Source: Candidatus Pelagibacter sp. TMED153 (GTDB lineage Bacteria > Pseudomonadota > Alphaproteobacteria > Pelagibacterales > Pelagibacteraceae). From it: a stretch of 13,640 bases of DNA. Numbering within the stretch: the first letter of the stretch is position 1; every line of letters starts with the position of its first letter. The notes beneath the pieces were generated by a model. It did not search any database. It was not told where the DNA came from and worked only from the letters and a program-made list of their open reading frames with translations. The stretch is from NCBI GenBank assembly GCA_002169935.2, contig NHHC02000030.1:1-13640 (forward strand), read 5' to 3'. Shown piece after piece: positions 4,710-12,557 of this stretch. A program made the position numbers and the translations under genes.

Positions 4710-6381
4710 TAAAAATGTATTTATAGCGATCGCTTTATCTATGTCTGTTTTGCTTTTTTGGGCAGCTTTTTTTGAAACCCCTAAACCTGTAAATAATAAT
4801 GCTACCCAAAAAGAAAAAAGAGATAATGAAAATGTTATAACACCAAATATCAATGAGCCTTTAAAAATTAATAAATTCTCAAGAGAAGACTCTATAAAAA
4901 GTTCTGAAAGAGTTAGAATTGAGAATGATAGCATTATTGGATCTTTGTCTTTAGAGGGTGCGCTGATAGATGATATTTCTTTCAAAAAACATAAACAAAA
5001 TTTAGAAAATAATCTTAATGTAGAATTTTTAAATCCGGCTCAGACCGAAAATGGTTTTTATGTTGAAACTGGATGGACGAGTATAGGAAATAAGATAAAA
5101 GTTCCTTCAAAAAAATCAATATGGAAAGTTAATGGAAACAAAATTTTAGGTAATAATAAACCAGTTATTTTACTCTGGAATAACGGTGAGGGAATAATAT
5201 TTAGAAAAAAAATTGAGTTAGATAACAAATATCTTTTCAAAATAACTCAAGAAGTTCAAAATAATACTAGCCAAGCAATCGACCTATATCCTTACGCGCA
5301 AATAACAAGAAATAAAATACCAGATGACATTCAAAATTTTTATATTTCTCATGAGGGATTTATAGGGGTTTTTGATGAAGAATTAAAAGAAGACGATTAT
5401 GATGATATTGAGGAAAATAAAATAGTTAGAGAAGCTAATGAAGGTTGGCTTGGTATCACTGATAAATATTGGATGGCAGCTGTAGTACCAAAAAAAGGGG
5501 AAAATTTTAAATCAACTTTTTTATACAAAGATGCTTTTAAGGCTAATTATATTCTAAACAACTCAACTAAAATTAGTCCATCTTCAAGTAATTCTAATGA
5601 AGTAAAATTATTTGTTGCAGCAAAAGAAGTTGATACAATCGACTCATATGCTGCCAACCAAAATATAGATAAATTTGATTTAGTGATTGATTGGGGGTGG
5701 TTTTATTTCTTTACAAAACCTCTTTTCTTCATAATTGACTATTTATTTAAATATTCTGGTAATTTTGGAATAGCTATAGTTATCATTACAATAGGAATAA
5801 GATTGATTTTTTTTCCACTCGCAAACTATTCTTTTAGATCTATGGCTAAAATGAAAGCCGTGCAACCAGAAATGACTAGATTAAAAGAATTACACAAAGA
5901 AGATAAAGTAAAACTACAGCAAGCAATGATGGCTTTGTATAGAAAAGAGAAGATAAACCCTGCGTCTGGTTGCTTGCCAGTTTTAATACAAATTCCATTC
6001 TTTTTTGCTATTTATAAAATGTTATTTATCTCTTTGGAGATGAGGCATCAGCCTTTTTTTGGCTGGATAAAAGATTTATCAGATAAAGATCCGACTTCTT
6101 TATTTAATTTATTTGGTTTAATTCCTTGGGATCCTCCAAGTTTTTTAATAATCGGAATCTGGCCCATATTAATGGGCGCCTCAATGTGGGTTCAACAAAA
6201 ACTTAATCCTGCACCAGCGGATCCAATTCAAGCAAAAATTTTTGCTTTTTTTCCTCTATTCTTAACAATTATTTTAGCATCTTTTCCATCAGGTTTAGTG
6301 GTGTACTGGACTATAAACAATATTTTAACAATTGCTCAACAATGGGTAATTATGAAACAGACTAAAGTTAAGACAAATTAA
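4702..6381 (+). CDS. yidC: Membrane protein insertase YidC
   Basis: A 559-residue YidC/Oxa1-family insertase of the Gram-negative type. Order of parts: N-terminal signal-anchor helix (about 6-24, starting MDNKNVFIAIALSMSVLLFW), a polar linker, the periplasmic beta-sandwich domain (about 70-325), then the five-helix insertase core (about 332-552). The core begins WGWFYFFTKPLFF and has the functional arginine R367 in TIGIRLIFFPL, aligned with R366 of E. coli, and SMAKMKAVQPEM after it. KINPASGCLPVLIQIPFFFA and SFPSGLVVYWTINN are typical signatures. The C-terminal tail is short (KQTKVKTN), without the long basic ribosome-binding extension found in some alphaproteobacteria and in mitochondrial Oxa1. 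It is placed after yidD with an 8-nt overlap and touches argB without a spacer. Confidence 0.97.
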   Translation: MDNKNVFIAIALSMSVLLFWAAFFETPKPVNNNATQKEKRDNENVITPNINEPLKINKFSREDSIKSSERVRIENDSIIGSLSLEGALIDDISFKKHKQNLENNLNVEFLNPAQTENGFYVETGWTSIGNKIKVPSKKSIWKVNGNKILGNNKPVILLWNNGEGIIFRKKIELDNKYLFKITQEVQNNTSQAIDLYPYAQITRNKIPDDIQNFYISHEGFIGVFDEELKEDDYDDIEENKIVREANEGWLGITDKYWMAAVVPKKGENFKSTFLYKDAFKANYILNNSTKISPSSSNSNEVKLFVAAKEVDTIDSYAANQNIDKFDLVIDWGWFYFFTKPLFFIIDYLFKYSGNFGIAIVIITIGIRLIFFPLANYSFRSMAKMKAVQPEMTRLKELHKEDKVKLQQAMMALYRKEKINPASGCLPVLIQIPFFFAIYKMLFISLEMRHQPFFGWIKDLSDKDPTSLFNLFGLIPWDPPSFLIIGIWPILMGASMWVQQKLNPAPADPIQAKIFAFFPLFLTIILASFPSGLVVYWTINNILTIAQQWVIMKQTKVKTN

Positions 6382-7251
6382 ATGTCAAAAGAAATTTCTT
6401 TAGACGAGATAAAAAAATTTTGGCCTGAAAAAGCACCTGATATTAATATTGTTCAAAAATACATCACAAAATATAAAAAAGAAAAAATTGTCATTAAGTA
6501 TGGAGGAAATGTACTAATAGATAGAAAAGTATTTAATAATTTTATCTATGATATAGATTTACTCAATAAATTAGGTCTTTCCATAATTGTAGTTCATGGA
6601 GGTGGTCCAAGAATTAAAAGAGAATTAGATAAAAAAAAGATTATTTCAAAATTTATTAATGGGTTAAGAGTAACTGATAAAAACATAATAGATACTGTCG
6701 AAGAAGTATTGATAGATTTCAATAAAGATATAGTAAGCTCTTTAAAAAAATTAGGATCAGATGCTAACTCTTTTCATACAAAAAATGACAATATAATTGA
6801 AGTTAAGCCTGAAAGAAAAGAGCTGGGCTTCGTGGGTATACCAAAAAAGATTAATTTAAATTTAATTGAAGAAACGTTAAGTAAAAATAAAATTCCAATT
6901 ATTGCTCCTTTGGGCCTAGGTGAAAATAATCAAACTTTTAATATTAACGGTGATACAGCTGCAAGTGCTATCGCCAAAAAACTTAAAGCTAGAAGACTTA
7001 TATTAATGACAAACGTAGAAGGTGTTTATGATGATAAAAAAAAACTTATTTCAGAAATTAAACCTCTAGATCTAGATAATTTAATAGAGTGGAAGATAGT
7101 CGAAGGAGGAATGATTCCTAAAATACAGAATTGTGTGGATGCAGTTGAAAATGGAGTAAGGGGTGTGGTAATTCTAGACGGAAGAAAACCCCACTCAATA
7201 CTTCATGAAATATTTTCAGATACAGGTTCTGGGACGCTTATAAGAAAATGA
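6382..7251 (+). CDS. argB: Acetylglutamate kinase
   Basis: A 289-residue amino acid kinase that phosphorylates N-acetyl-L-glutamate with ATP, the second step of arginine synthesis. Motifs: KYGGNVL (39-45) and VHGGGPRI (71-78) of the nucleotide/phosphate site, NGLRVTD (93-99), NINGDTAA (187-194), TNVEGVYDD (210-218) and GGMIPKIQNC (242-251). The N-terminal extension of about 30 residues before the kinase fold and the C-terminal block from GGM to the GSGTLI end resemble arginine-inhibited hexameric enzymes, so feedback inhibition by arginine is likely but inferred. The ATG directly follows the yidC TAA. In many alphaproteobacteria the GTPase gene engB lies between yidC and argB; it is absent here. 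The end overlaps the next gene by 4 nt (ATGA). Confidence 0.96.
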   Translation: MSKEISLDEIKKFWPEKAPDINIVQKYITKYKKEKIVIKYGGNVLIDRKVFNNFIYDIDLLNKLGLSIIVVHGGGPRIKRELDKKKIISKFINGLRVTDKNIIDTVEEVLIDFNKDIVSSLKKLGSDANSFHTKNDNIIEVKPERKELGFVGIPKKINLNLIEETLSKNKIPIIAPLGLGENNQTFNINGDTAASAIAKKLKARRLILMTNVEGVYDDKKKLISEIKPLDLDNLIEWKIVEGGMIPKIQNCVDAVENGVRGVVILDGRKPHSILHEIFSDTGSGTLIRK

Positions 7252-7913
7252 AAGATCTAACAAAAATTAAATACTGGTTATTTGACCTAGATAATACTCT
7301 TTACGACGGAGCTACCAAAGTTTTTGATCAAGTCGATAAAAAAATGACAAAATTTATTTCTGAAAAGCTCAATATAGGTTTAGAAGAGGCTAGAAAAATT
7401 CAAAAGAATTATTTTCAAGAATACAACACAACATTAAATGGTATGATAAAGCATCATAAGATTGATGCAGATGAATTTTTAGAGTTTGTTCACGATGTAG
7501 ACCTAAATTTTTTAAATAAAGATAAATTGTTAGAAGATGAAATTAGAAAATTAAATGGTAAAAAAATCATATTTACCAACGGGTCAAGAGCTCATGCAGA
7601 AAATGTAACAAGAAGAATTGGTATAGATAAGCTTTTTGATGGAATATTTGATATTAGAGACTCTGAATTCATTCCTAAACCATCTAAGGAGCCTTATAAA
7701 AAGTTAGTAGAAAATTACAAAATTGAGCCACAATATTGTATATTCTTTGAGGATATAGCAAGAAATTTAAAACCTGCTCATGAACTAGGAATGAAAACAG
7801 TTTGGATCAAAAATGATGAACCTTGGGCAGCAAAATTTTCAGATGCTGAATTTATTAATTATAAAACTGATAAGCTAGCAAACTTTTTGAAGGAGATAAA
7901 TGAAACCCGATGA
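7248..7913 (+). CDS. HAD-family hydrolase, pyrimidine 5'-nucleotidase-like
   Basis: A 221-residue HAD phosphatase. Motif I is [10 protein letters not shown] (12-21) with Asp13 and Asp15 as nucleophile and general acid; motif II is IFTNGSRAH (108-116) with Thr110; motif III Lys144 is in [10 protein letters not shown]; motif IV is [17 protein letters not shown] (166-182) with Glu168-Asp169. The helical cap lies between motifs I and II (about 22-100). The pattern fits the group annotated as pyrimidine 5'-nucleotidase (Sdt1/YjjG type), which acts on UMP/CMP or damaged nucleotides, and which often stands between argB and dapD in alphaproteobacteria. Substrate is inferred by family only; a small phosphosugar cannot be excluded. 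It overlaps argB by 4 nt and dapD by 14 nt. Confidence 0.85.
   Translation: MKDLTKIKYWLFDLDNTLYDGATKVFDQVDKKMTKFISEKLNIGLEEARKIQKNYFQEYNTTLNGMIKHHKIDADEFLEFVHDVDLNFLNKDKLLEDEIRKLNGKKIIFTNGSRAHAENVTRRIGIDKLFDGIFDIRDSEFIPKPSKEPYKKLVENYKIEPQYCIFFEDIARNLKPAHELGMKTVWIKNDEPWAAKFSDAEFINYKTDKLANFLKEINETR
7890..7895 (+). promoter_or_regulatory. Ribosome binding site of dapD
   Basis: AAGGAG with 4 nt to the ATG at 7900, inside the last codons of the HAD gene. It is a strong site by the standard of this window and supports the 14-nt overlapping start of dapD. Confidence 0.65.
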
Positions 7914-8727
7914 ACTAGAAAAAGTTATAAATGAGGCTTTTGAAAATAAGGAAAAAGTTTCTGAAAATTCAGATAAAAAGATTTTAGACGCCATTAAAGA
8001 AACAATAGAACTTACAGACAAAGGTAATTTAAGAGTAGCTGAGAAAAAAAAAGGCAAATGGTCTGTTAACCAATGGGTTAAGAAAGCAATTTTATTAAGT
8101 TTTAGAGTAAATAAAATGACAATGTCAAAAGGACCCTACACTACTTGGTACGATAAAGTTCCTGGCAAATCAGTTACTTGGAATGAAAATGATTGGAAAA
8201 AAGCTGGGTATAGACATGTTCCTAATGGTGTTGTGAGAAAAGGATCTTTTATCGCAAAAGGAGTTGTATTAATGCCTTGCTTTGTAAATCTTGGAGCATA
8301 CGTTGATGAAGGTACTATGATAGATACTTGGGCATCTGTTGGATCTTGTGCTCAAGTTGGAAAAAATTGCCATGTTTCCGGAGGTGCAGGAATTGGAGGA
8401 GTGCTTGAACCGCTGCAGGCAGGACCAGTAATAATCGAGGATAATTGTTTTATAGGCGCCCGTTCAGAAATAGCAGAAGGAGTTATTGTTGAAGAGGGTG
8501 CAGTTATTTCTATGGGTGTTTATATTGGAGCATCAACTAAAATAGTAAGTAGAGAGACAGGTGAAATAACTTATGGAAAAGTTCCAGCTTATTCAGTTGT
8601 GGTTCCAGGTTCAATGCCAAATAAAAAAAACCCTAATGGCCCCTCACTATATTGTGCGGTAATTGTTAAAAAAGTTGATGAGAAAACTAGAAGCAAAACA
8701 TCAATTAACGACCTATTAAGAGACTGA
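7900..8727 (+). CDS. dapD: 2,3,4,5-tetrahydropyridine-2,6-dicarboxylate N-succinyltransferase
   Basis: DapD transfers succinyl from succinyl-CoA to tetrahydrodipicolinate in the succinylase branch of lysine and meso-diaminopimelate synthesis. The 275-residue length is standard. An N-terminal helical domain (about 1-100) contains the family stretch [19 protein letters not shown] (68-86); a left-handed parallel beta-helix with hexapeptide repeats follows (about 105-240), including [20 protein letters not shown] (138-157) with Asp142, and [10 protein letters not shown]. The C-terminus has [16 protein letters not shown]. The start ATG has a strong ribosome binding site although it overlaps the previous gene by 14 nt. 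The stop and the dapE ATG share a base (TGATG). With argB and dapE it forms an amino-acid block. Confidence 0.97.
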   Translation: MKPDELEKVINEAFENKEKVSENSDKKILDAIKETIELTDKGNLRVAEKKKGKWSVNQWVKKAILLSFRVNKMTMSKGPYTTWYDKVPGKSVTWNENDWKKAGYRHVPNGVVRKGSFIAKGVVLMPCFVNLGAYVDEGTMIDTWASVGSCAQVGKNCHVSGGAGIGGVLEPLQAGPVIIEDNCFIGARSEIAEGVIVEEGAVISMGVYIGASTKIVSRETGEITYGKVPAYSVVVPGSMPNKKNPNGPSLYCAVIVKKVDEKTRSKTSINDLLRD

Positions 8728-9884
8728 TGGCAAATATCAACGAACTAAAATTAGCTAAAGAACTTATTCGTTTTCCTAGCATAACACCTGAAGACGCAGG
8801 GGCGATTAATTTTTTACGTAAAAAGTTAAGATCTTTGGGATTTAAATGTAAAATTTTAGAATTTAAAGATAAAAAAAGTAAACCAATCAAAAACTTATAC
8901 GCTAGATTAGGAACAATACAACCAAATCTATGTTATGCCGGTCATACAGACGTTGTTCCTCCTGGCAATACTAAAGACTGGACTGTTAACCCCTTCAAGC
9001 CAACAGTTAAAAATAATTACTTAATTGGTAGAGGTGCAAATGATATGAAAAGCTCGATAGCATGTTTTGTATCTGCAGTTAGTAAATTTATAAAAGATAA
9101 ACCAAAATTCAAAGGATCTATAAGTTTTTTAATAACAGGAGACGAAGAAGGCTTAGCAATAAATGGAACACAAAAAGTGGTTCAATATCTAAAAAAAAGA
9201 AAAGAAAAAATCAATTTTTGTATTGTAGGTGAACCAACAAACCCTAATAAATTAGGAGAAATGATTAAGATAGGAAGAAGAGGAAGCCTTACAGGTAAAA
9301 TCGAAATATCAGGAATCCAAGGGCATGTTGCTTACCCTCATCTTCTTAATAATCCAATAAACACTTTAGTAAATGTATGTAAAAAATTAAAAGAGAAAAA
9401 ACTAGACAGAGGTAATAAAAACTTTCAACCTTCAAACTTAGAATTTACGAGTATTAATGTTGATAATAAAGCTCACAACGTAATTCCAGCTAAAGCAAAA
9501 GCCCAATTTAACATCAGGTATAACGATTATCATACGGCTAGTTCTTTAAAAAAGAGGATTAATGCAATAGTCAAAAATTTATGCAAAAAAAGTAAGTGCA
9601 AATATAATATTAGATATATAGCTAATGGGGACTCCTTTTTAACTAAGCCAGAAAAGACGATCTATATAGCAAAAAAGATTATTAAAAAAATTACTAAAAT
9701 TAATCCTAGATTTTCAACAACTGGGGGCACTTCTGACGCAAGATTTATAAGAAAAATCTCGCCTTGTCTTGAGTTTGGTCTTGTAAACAAAACAATGCAT
9801 AAGGTTGATGAATGTGTTTCTATTTCTGATCTGAAAAAACTAACAAATATTTATAAAAATATTTTGGTAGAGTATTTTAGGTGA
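8727..9884 (+). CDS. dapE: Succinyl-diaminopimelate desuccinylase
   Basis: A 385-residue M20-family dinuclear zinc enzyme that removes succinate from N-succinyl-LL-diaminopimelate, supplying lysine and cell-wall diaminopimelate. Metal and catalytic residues are visible: AGHTDVVPPG (71-80) with His73 and Asp75, GRGANDMKSS (101-110) with Asp106, TGDEEG (137-142) with Glu140 and Glu141, GEPT (168-171) with Glu169, and His358 in NKTMHKVDE. SGIQGHVAYPH (195-205) marks the dimerisation domain, and TTGGTSDARFI (331-341) is the DapE substrate-binding loop that separates it from ArgE and other M20 peptidases. It follows dapD with one shared base and overlaps the SET-domain gene by 4 nt. Confidence 0.96.
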   Translation: MANINELKLAKELIRFPSITPEDAGAINFLRKKLRSLGFKCKILEFKDKKSKPIKNLYARLGTIQPNLCYAGHTDVVPPGNTKDWTVNPFKPTVKNNYLIGRGANDMKSSIACFVSAVSKFIKDKPKFKGSISFLITGDEEGLAINGTQKVVQYLKKRKEKINFCIVGEPTNPNKLGEMIKIGRRGSLTGKIEISGIQGHVAYPHLLNNPINTLVNVCKKLKEKKLDRGNKNFQPSNLEFTSINVDNKAHNVIPAKAKAQFNIRYNDYHTASSLKKRINAIVKNLCKKSKCKYNIRYIANGDSFLTKPEKTIYIAKKIIKKITKINPRFSTTGGTSDARFIRKISPCLEFGLVNKTMHKVDECVSISDLKKLTNIYKNILVEYFR

Positions 9885-10348
9885 AATTATATAGAATAAA
9901 AAAATCTAATATTGATAATAAAGGTTTATACGCCAGTAAAGATATTAAAGATCGAACAAAAATAATCGAATATAAAGGTAAGATTGTAACTAAGAAGCAA
10001 GTCGAGGAAAATCCTAAATTTGATAACGAAAAAGCAATATATCTTTTTAATATAAATAAAAAATATGATCTTGATGGAGATTTTAGATTTAACACAGCTA
10101 GATTAATCAATCATTCTTGTAACCCAAATTGTGAGGTTTCTGGTACTGGTTTAAAAGTTTGGGTTTATGCTATTAGAGATATTAAAAAAGGTGAAGAATT
10201 AACTTATGATTATGGATTTGGATTTGATGAAGGCTATAAAGATTTTCCTTGCAAGTGTGGAGCAAAAAAATGTGTTGGGTACATTATAAGAGAAGGTTCT
10301 CGTTGGAGGATAAAAAAGAAAAAAATAAAGAGTTCTCGATTTAGTTAA
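9881..10348 (+). CDS. SET-domain protein lysine methyltransferase-like
   Basis: A 155-residue stand-alone SET domain with post-SET motif. SET-N has KSNIDNKGLYASKDI (8-22) for S-adenosylmethionine binding and IEYKGKIVT; the SET-C block has RLINHSCNPNCEV (74-86), where the NHSC/PN segment forms the pseudoknot, and GEELTYDYGF (104-113) with the catalytic Tyr region. The post-SET cluster CKCGAKKC (C124, C126, C131), together with C80, matches a zinc site. The C-terminal tail RWRIKKKKIKSSRF is very basic. The start is GTG, overlapping the dapE stop as GTGA, which gives the right SET-N beginning. Such proteins methylate lysines in eukaryotic histones; bacterial targets are mostly unknown. A ribosomal or other basic protein is a guess. 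The stop lies 3 nt from the converging truA. Confidence 0.9.
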   Translation: MKLYRIKKSNIDNKGLYASKDIKDRTKIIEYKGKIVTKKQVEENPKFDNEKAIYLFNINKKYDLDGDFRFNTARLINHSCNPNCEVSGTGLKVWVYAIRDIKKGEELTYDYGFGFDEGYKDFPCKCGAKKCVGYIIREGSRWRIKKKKIKSSRFS

Positions 10349-10351
10349 AAA

Positions 10352-11092
10352 TCAATATTTTATTTTTGCTAAATATAACCCATGCGCTGGAGCTGGTGGT
10401 GCACACATTTTTCTCTTTTTTGATAAAAAAACTTTTTTAAAATATTCTATGTCCCACTTGCCTTCACCTAAATATTTTAAAGAGCCTACCATAGATCTAA
10501 CTTGGTGCTGTAAAAAAGATTTAGATTGAAAAGTAAAAACAATTTTATCTTTATCTTTTTTTATCATGGCCTTTCTCATTGTTTTTATTGGAGACTTAGC
10601 TTGGCAAGATGAAGCTCTGAATGTTGAAAAATTGTGAGTGCCTTTTAAGATTTCAGCTCCTTTTCTCATAATCTTAATATCAAGTTTCTTTTTAACGTGC
10701 CAAGCTTTATTTTTTTCTAACACAAGAGAAGAGCGCCTATTAACAATCAAATATATATAAACTCTATCACAAGCACTATGTCTAGCATGAAATCTGTTTG
10801 ATCTTTTTTTAATATCAAGAATAGAGACGGGGTATTTACGTAAAAAAAAATTAATAGAGCTTATAAAAATATTTTTATCACTTATCTTATATTTTGTTTT
10901 AAAATGAGCTGATTGTTCACTGGCATGAACACCTGCATCTGTTCTGCCTGAACCATAAACTTTTATTTTTTCTTTTAAAAATTTAGATAAAACCTTTTCT
11001 AAAATCTCTTGAATAGAAAGACCATTTTTTTGAATTTGCCATCCAACAAAATTTGTTCCTAAATACTCAACAATAATCTGATAAGTGAACAT
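10352..11092 (-). CDS. truA: tRNA pseudouridine(38-40) synthase
   Basis: A 246-residue TruA, which makes pseudouridine at positions 38, 39 and 40 in the anticodon arm of many tRNAs. The N-terminus YQIIVEYLGTNFVGWQIQKNG (4-24) and the catalytic segment GSGRTDAGVHASEQ (47-60) with nucleophile Asp52 are decisive; FHARHSACDRVYIYLI (102-117) and SFLQHQVRSMVGSLKYLG further along are typical as well. The ATG overlaps the TAA of fmt by one base (TAATG), so it is probably translated by coupling. It is the last gene of the def-fmt-truA run and converges on the SET-domain gene. Confidence 0.97.
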   Translation of the reverse strand: MFTYQIIVEYLGTNFVGWQIQKNGLSIQEILEKVLSKFLKEKIKVYGSGRTDAGVHASEQSAHFKTKYKISDKNIFISSINFFLRKYPVSILDIKKRSNRFHARHSACDRVYIYLIVNRRSSLVLEKNKAWHVKKKLDIKIMRKGAEILKGTHNFSTFRASSCQAKSPIKTMRKAMIKKDKDKIVFTFQSKSFLQHQVRSMVGSLKYLGEGKWDIEYFKKVFLSKKRKMCAPPAPAHGLYLAKIKY

Positions 11093-12012
11093 TAAACTAT
11101 GTTTTCACCTTCTTTGATCTCATTGCCAAGTAAAAATTGATCAGTTAGTTGTTTGCTTTTACCCTCTTTTTGAATTTCTAAAATCTTTATTGATTGTTCG
11201 TTGCAAGCAATTGTAAGCTTGTCGTTTAGTATTTTACCTGGGTTACTATTTTCATTTACTATTTCTGCTTTCCACACTTTGTATCTTTCATTATTATACT
11301 CAAACCAAGCTCCTGGATTGGGGTTTAAACCATTTATTTTTGCTAAAACCTTTTTCGCACTTTCTTTCCAATTAATTTTTCCTTCTATTTTTGAAATTTT
11401 TTTTGCATAAGTTGCTATACTATGATTTTGTTCTACAAATTGTGAATCTCCTTTTTCTATTTTACTGATAGCACTTATAATAGATTTAGCGGCTAACTGA
11501 GATAGAATCTTAGATAAAGTTAAAGTATCTATATTTTCGTTGATCTTTATTTTCTCTTGTTGCATTACTGGTCCAGCATCCAGCTCTTCGACTATTTTCA
11601 TAATACTAATTCCAGTTTCATCGTCCAGGTTCATAATTGATCTTTGAATAGGAGCAGCCCCTCTCCATTTTGGAAGAAGTGAAGCATGAACATTGATAAA
11701 ACCATTTTTTGCCAGTCTTAAAAATCTTTTTGGTATAATTTGTCCGTAGGCTATTACAACTACAAGATCTGGCTTTATCTTCTTAAAGAAATTGTATTCC
11801 TCATCATTGTCTATACTAATTGGCGTTCTAAGATTTAAAGAATTTTCTTTTGTAATAATTTCAACACTAGATGAAATTATTTTTTGACCTCGGTGCGCTT
11901 TACTTGGAGGTTGGGAATATACAGCTAAAACTTTATGATTAGAATTTATTAAAGACTTTAGTGTTGGGACCGAAAAATCAGGCGTTCCCATAAAAACAAT
12001 TTTTTGCGACAT
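11092..12012 (-). CDS. fmt: Methionyl-tRNA formyltransferase
   Basis: A 306-residue enzyme that formylates the initiator Met-tRNA with 10-formyltetrahydrofolate. The N-terminal Rossmann domain starts KIVFMGTPDFSVPTLKSL (4-21). The signature NVHASLLPKWRGAAPIQRSI (107-126) contains Asn107 and His109, and VEELDAGPVM holds Asp145, giving the N-H-D catalytic triad of the formyltransferase fold. A smaller C-terminal OB-like domain begins near residue 205 with ISKIEGKINW and NPGAWFE, which grips the tRNA. The start ATG is 5 nt after the def stop. With Def it forms the fMet cycle. Confidence 0.97.
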   Translation of the reverse strand: MSQKIVFMGTPDFSVPTLKSLINSNHKVLAVYSQPPSKAHRGQKIISSSVEIITKENSLNLRTPISIDNDEEYNFFKKIKPDLVVVIAYGQIIPKRFLRLAKNGFINVHASLLPKWRGAAPIQRSIMNLDDETGISIMKIVEELDAGPVMQQEKIKINENIDTLTLSKILSQLAAKSIISAISKIEKGDSQFVEQNHSIATYAKKISKIEGKINWKESAKKVLAKINGLNPNPGAWFEYNNERYKVWKAEIVNENSNPGKILNDKLTIACNEQSIKILEIQKEGKSKQLTDQFLLGNEIKEGENIV

Positions 12013-12017
12013 TCGTT

Positions 12018-12539
12018 TTAGACTATTACTCTCTCAATTTCTTTTTTCTTTTTAACAAGTTTTCTAATAATCATATCTTTTTTAAGTTTAGATAAATAAT
12101 CAATAAATAATATTCCGTTCAAGTGGTCAACTTCATGTTGAATACAAGTGGATAAAAGCCCATCTGCTTTTAATTCTTTTTCTTTTCCATAATAATCAAT
12201 ATATTTAAGTGTGCATTCTGCTGGTCTCTCTACTTCAGCAAATTGTCCAGGTATAGATAAACAACCTTCCTCATATATAGAAGTTTGTTCAGACAGATTT
12301 ACAATTTCAGGGTTTATAAGAAATATTGGATTCTTTTTTTCTTCATCTTTAGAAATATCAATCACAACCAATCTTTTTAAAATTCCGATTTGTACGGCTG
12401 CCAAACCTATTCCTGGAGCTTGATACATAGTCTCAAGCATATCGTCCATAAGTTTTTTTGTGCTAGCATCCATTTTTTCTAAAGGTTCGCATTTTTTCCT
12501 AAGAATAGGATCGGGTTCTATGATAATTTTTCTTAACAT
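12018..12539 (-). CDS. def: Peptide deformylase
   Basis: A 173-residue metalloenzyme that removes formyl from the N-terminal Met of new proteins. All three motifs are present: GIGLAAVQIG (43-52), EGCLSIPG (91-98) with metal-binding Cys93, and QHEVDHLNGILF (134-145) with His135, Glu136 and His139. The form EGCLSIP and the charged C-terminal helix (KLVKKKKEIERV) fit the type 1B enzymes of Gram-negative bacteria. The ATG stands 18 nt after the end of the broken upstream gene, the longest same-strand spacer here, with no ribosome binding site visible. It is first in the def-fmt-truA order. Confidence 0.97.
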   Translation of the reverse strand: MLRKIIIEPDPILRKKCEPLEKMDASTKKLMDDMLETMYQAPGIGLAAVQIGILKRLVVIDISKDEEKKNPIFLINPEIVNLSEQTSIYEEGCLSIPGQFAEVERPAECTLKYIDYYGKEKELKADGLLSTCIQHEVDHLNGILFIDYLSKLKKDMIIRKLVKKKKEIERVIV

Positions 12540-12557
12540 GAATATCTTATATTGTAA

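Noticed and set aside
4683..4985. 100-codon open frame antisense to the yidC start
   Set aside because: Covered by the yidD end and yidC N-terminus on the other strand; its hydrophobic look is a mirror of the Lys/Asn-rich linker and signal-anchor codons.
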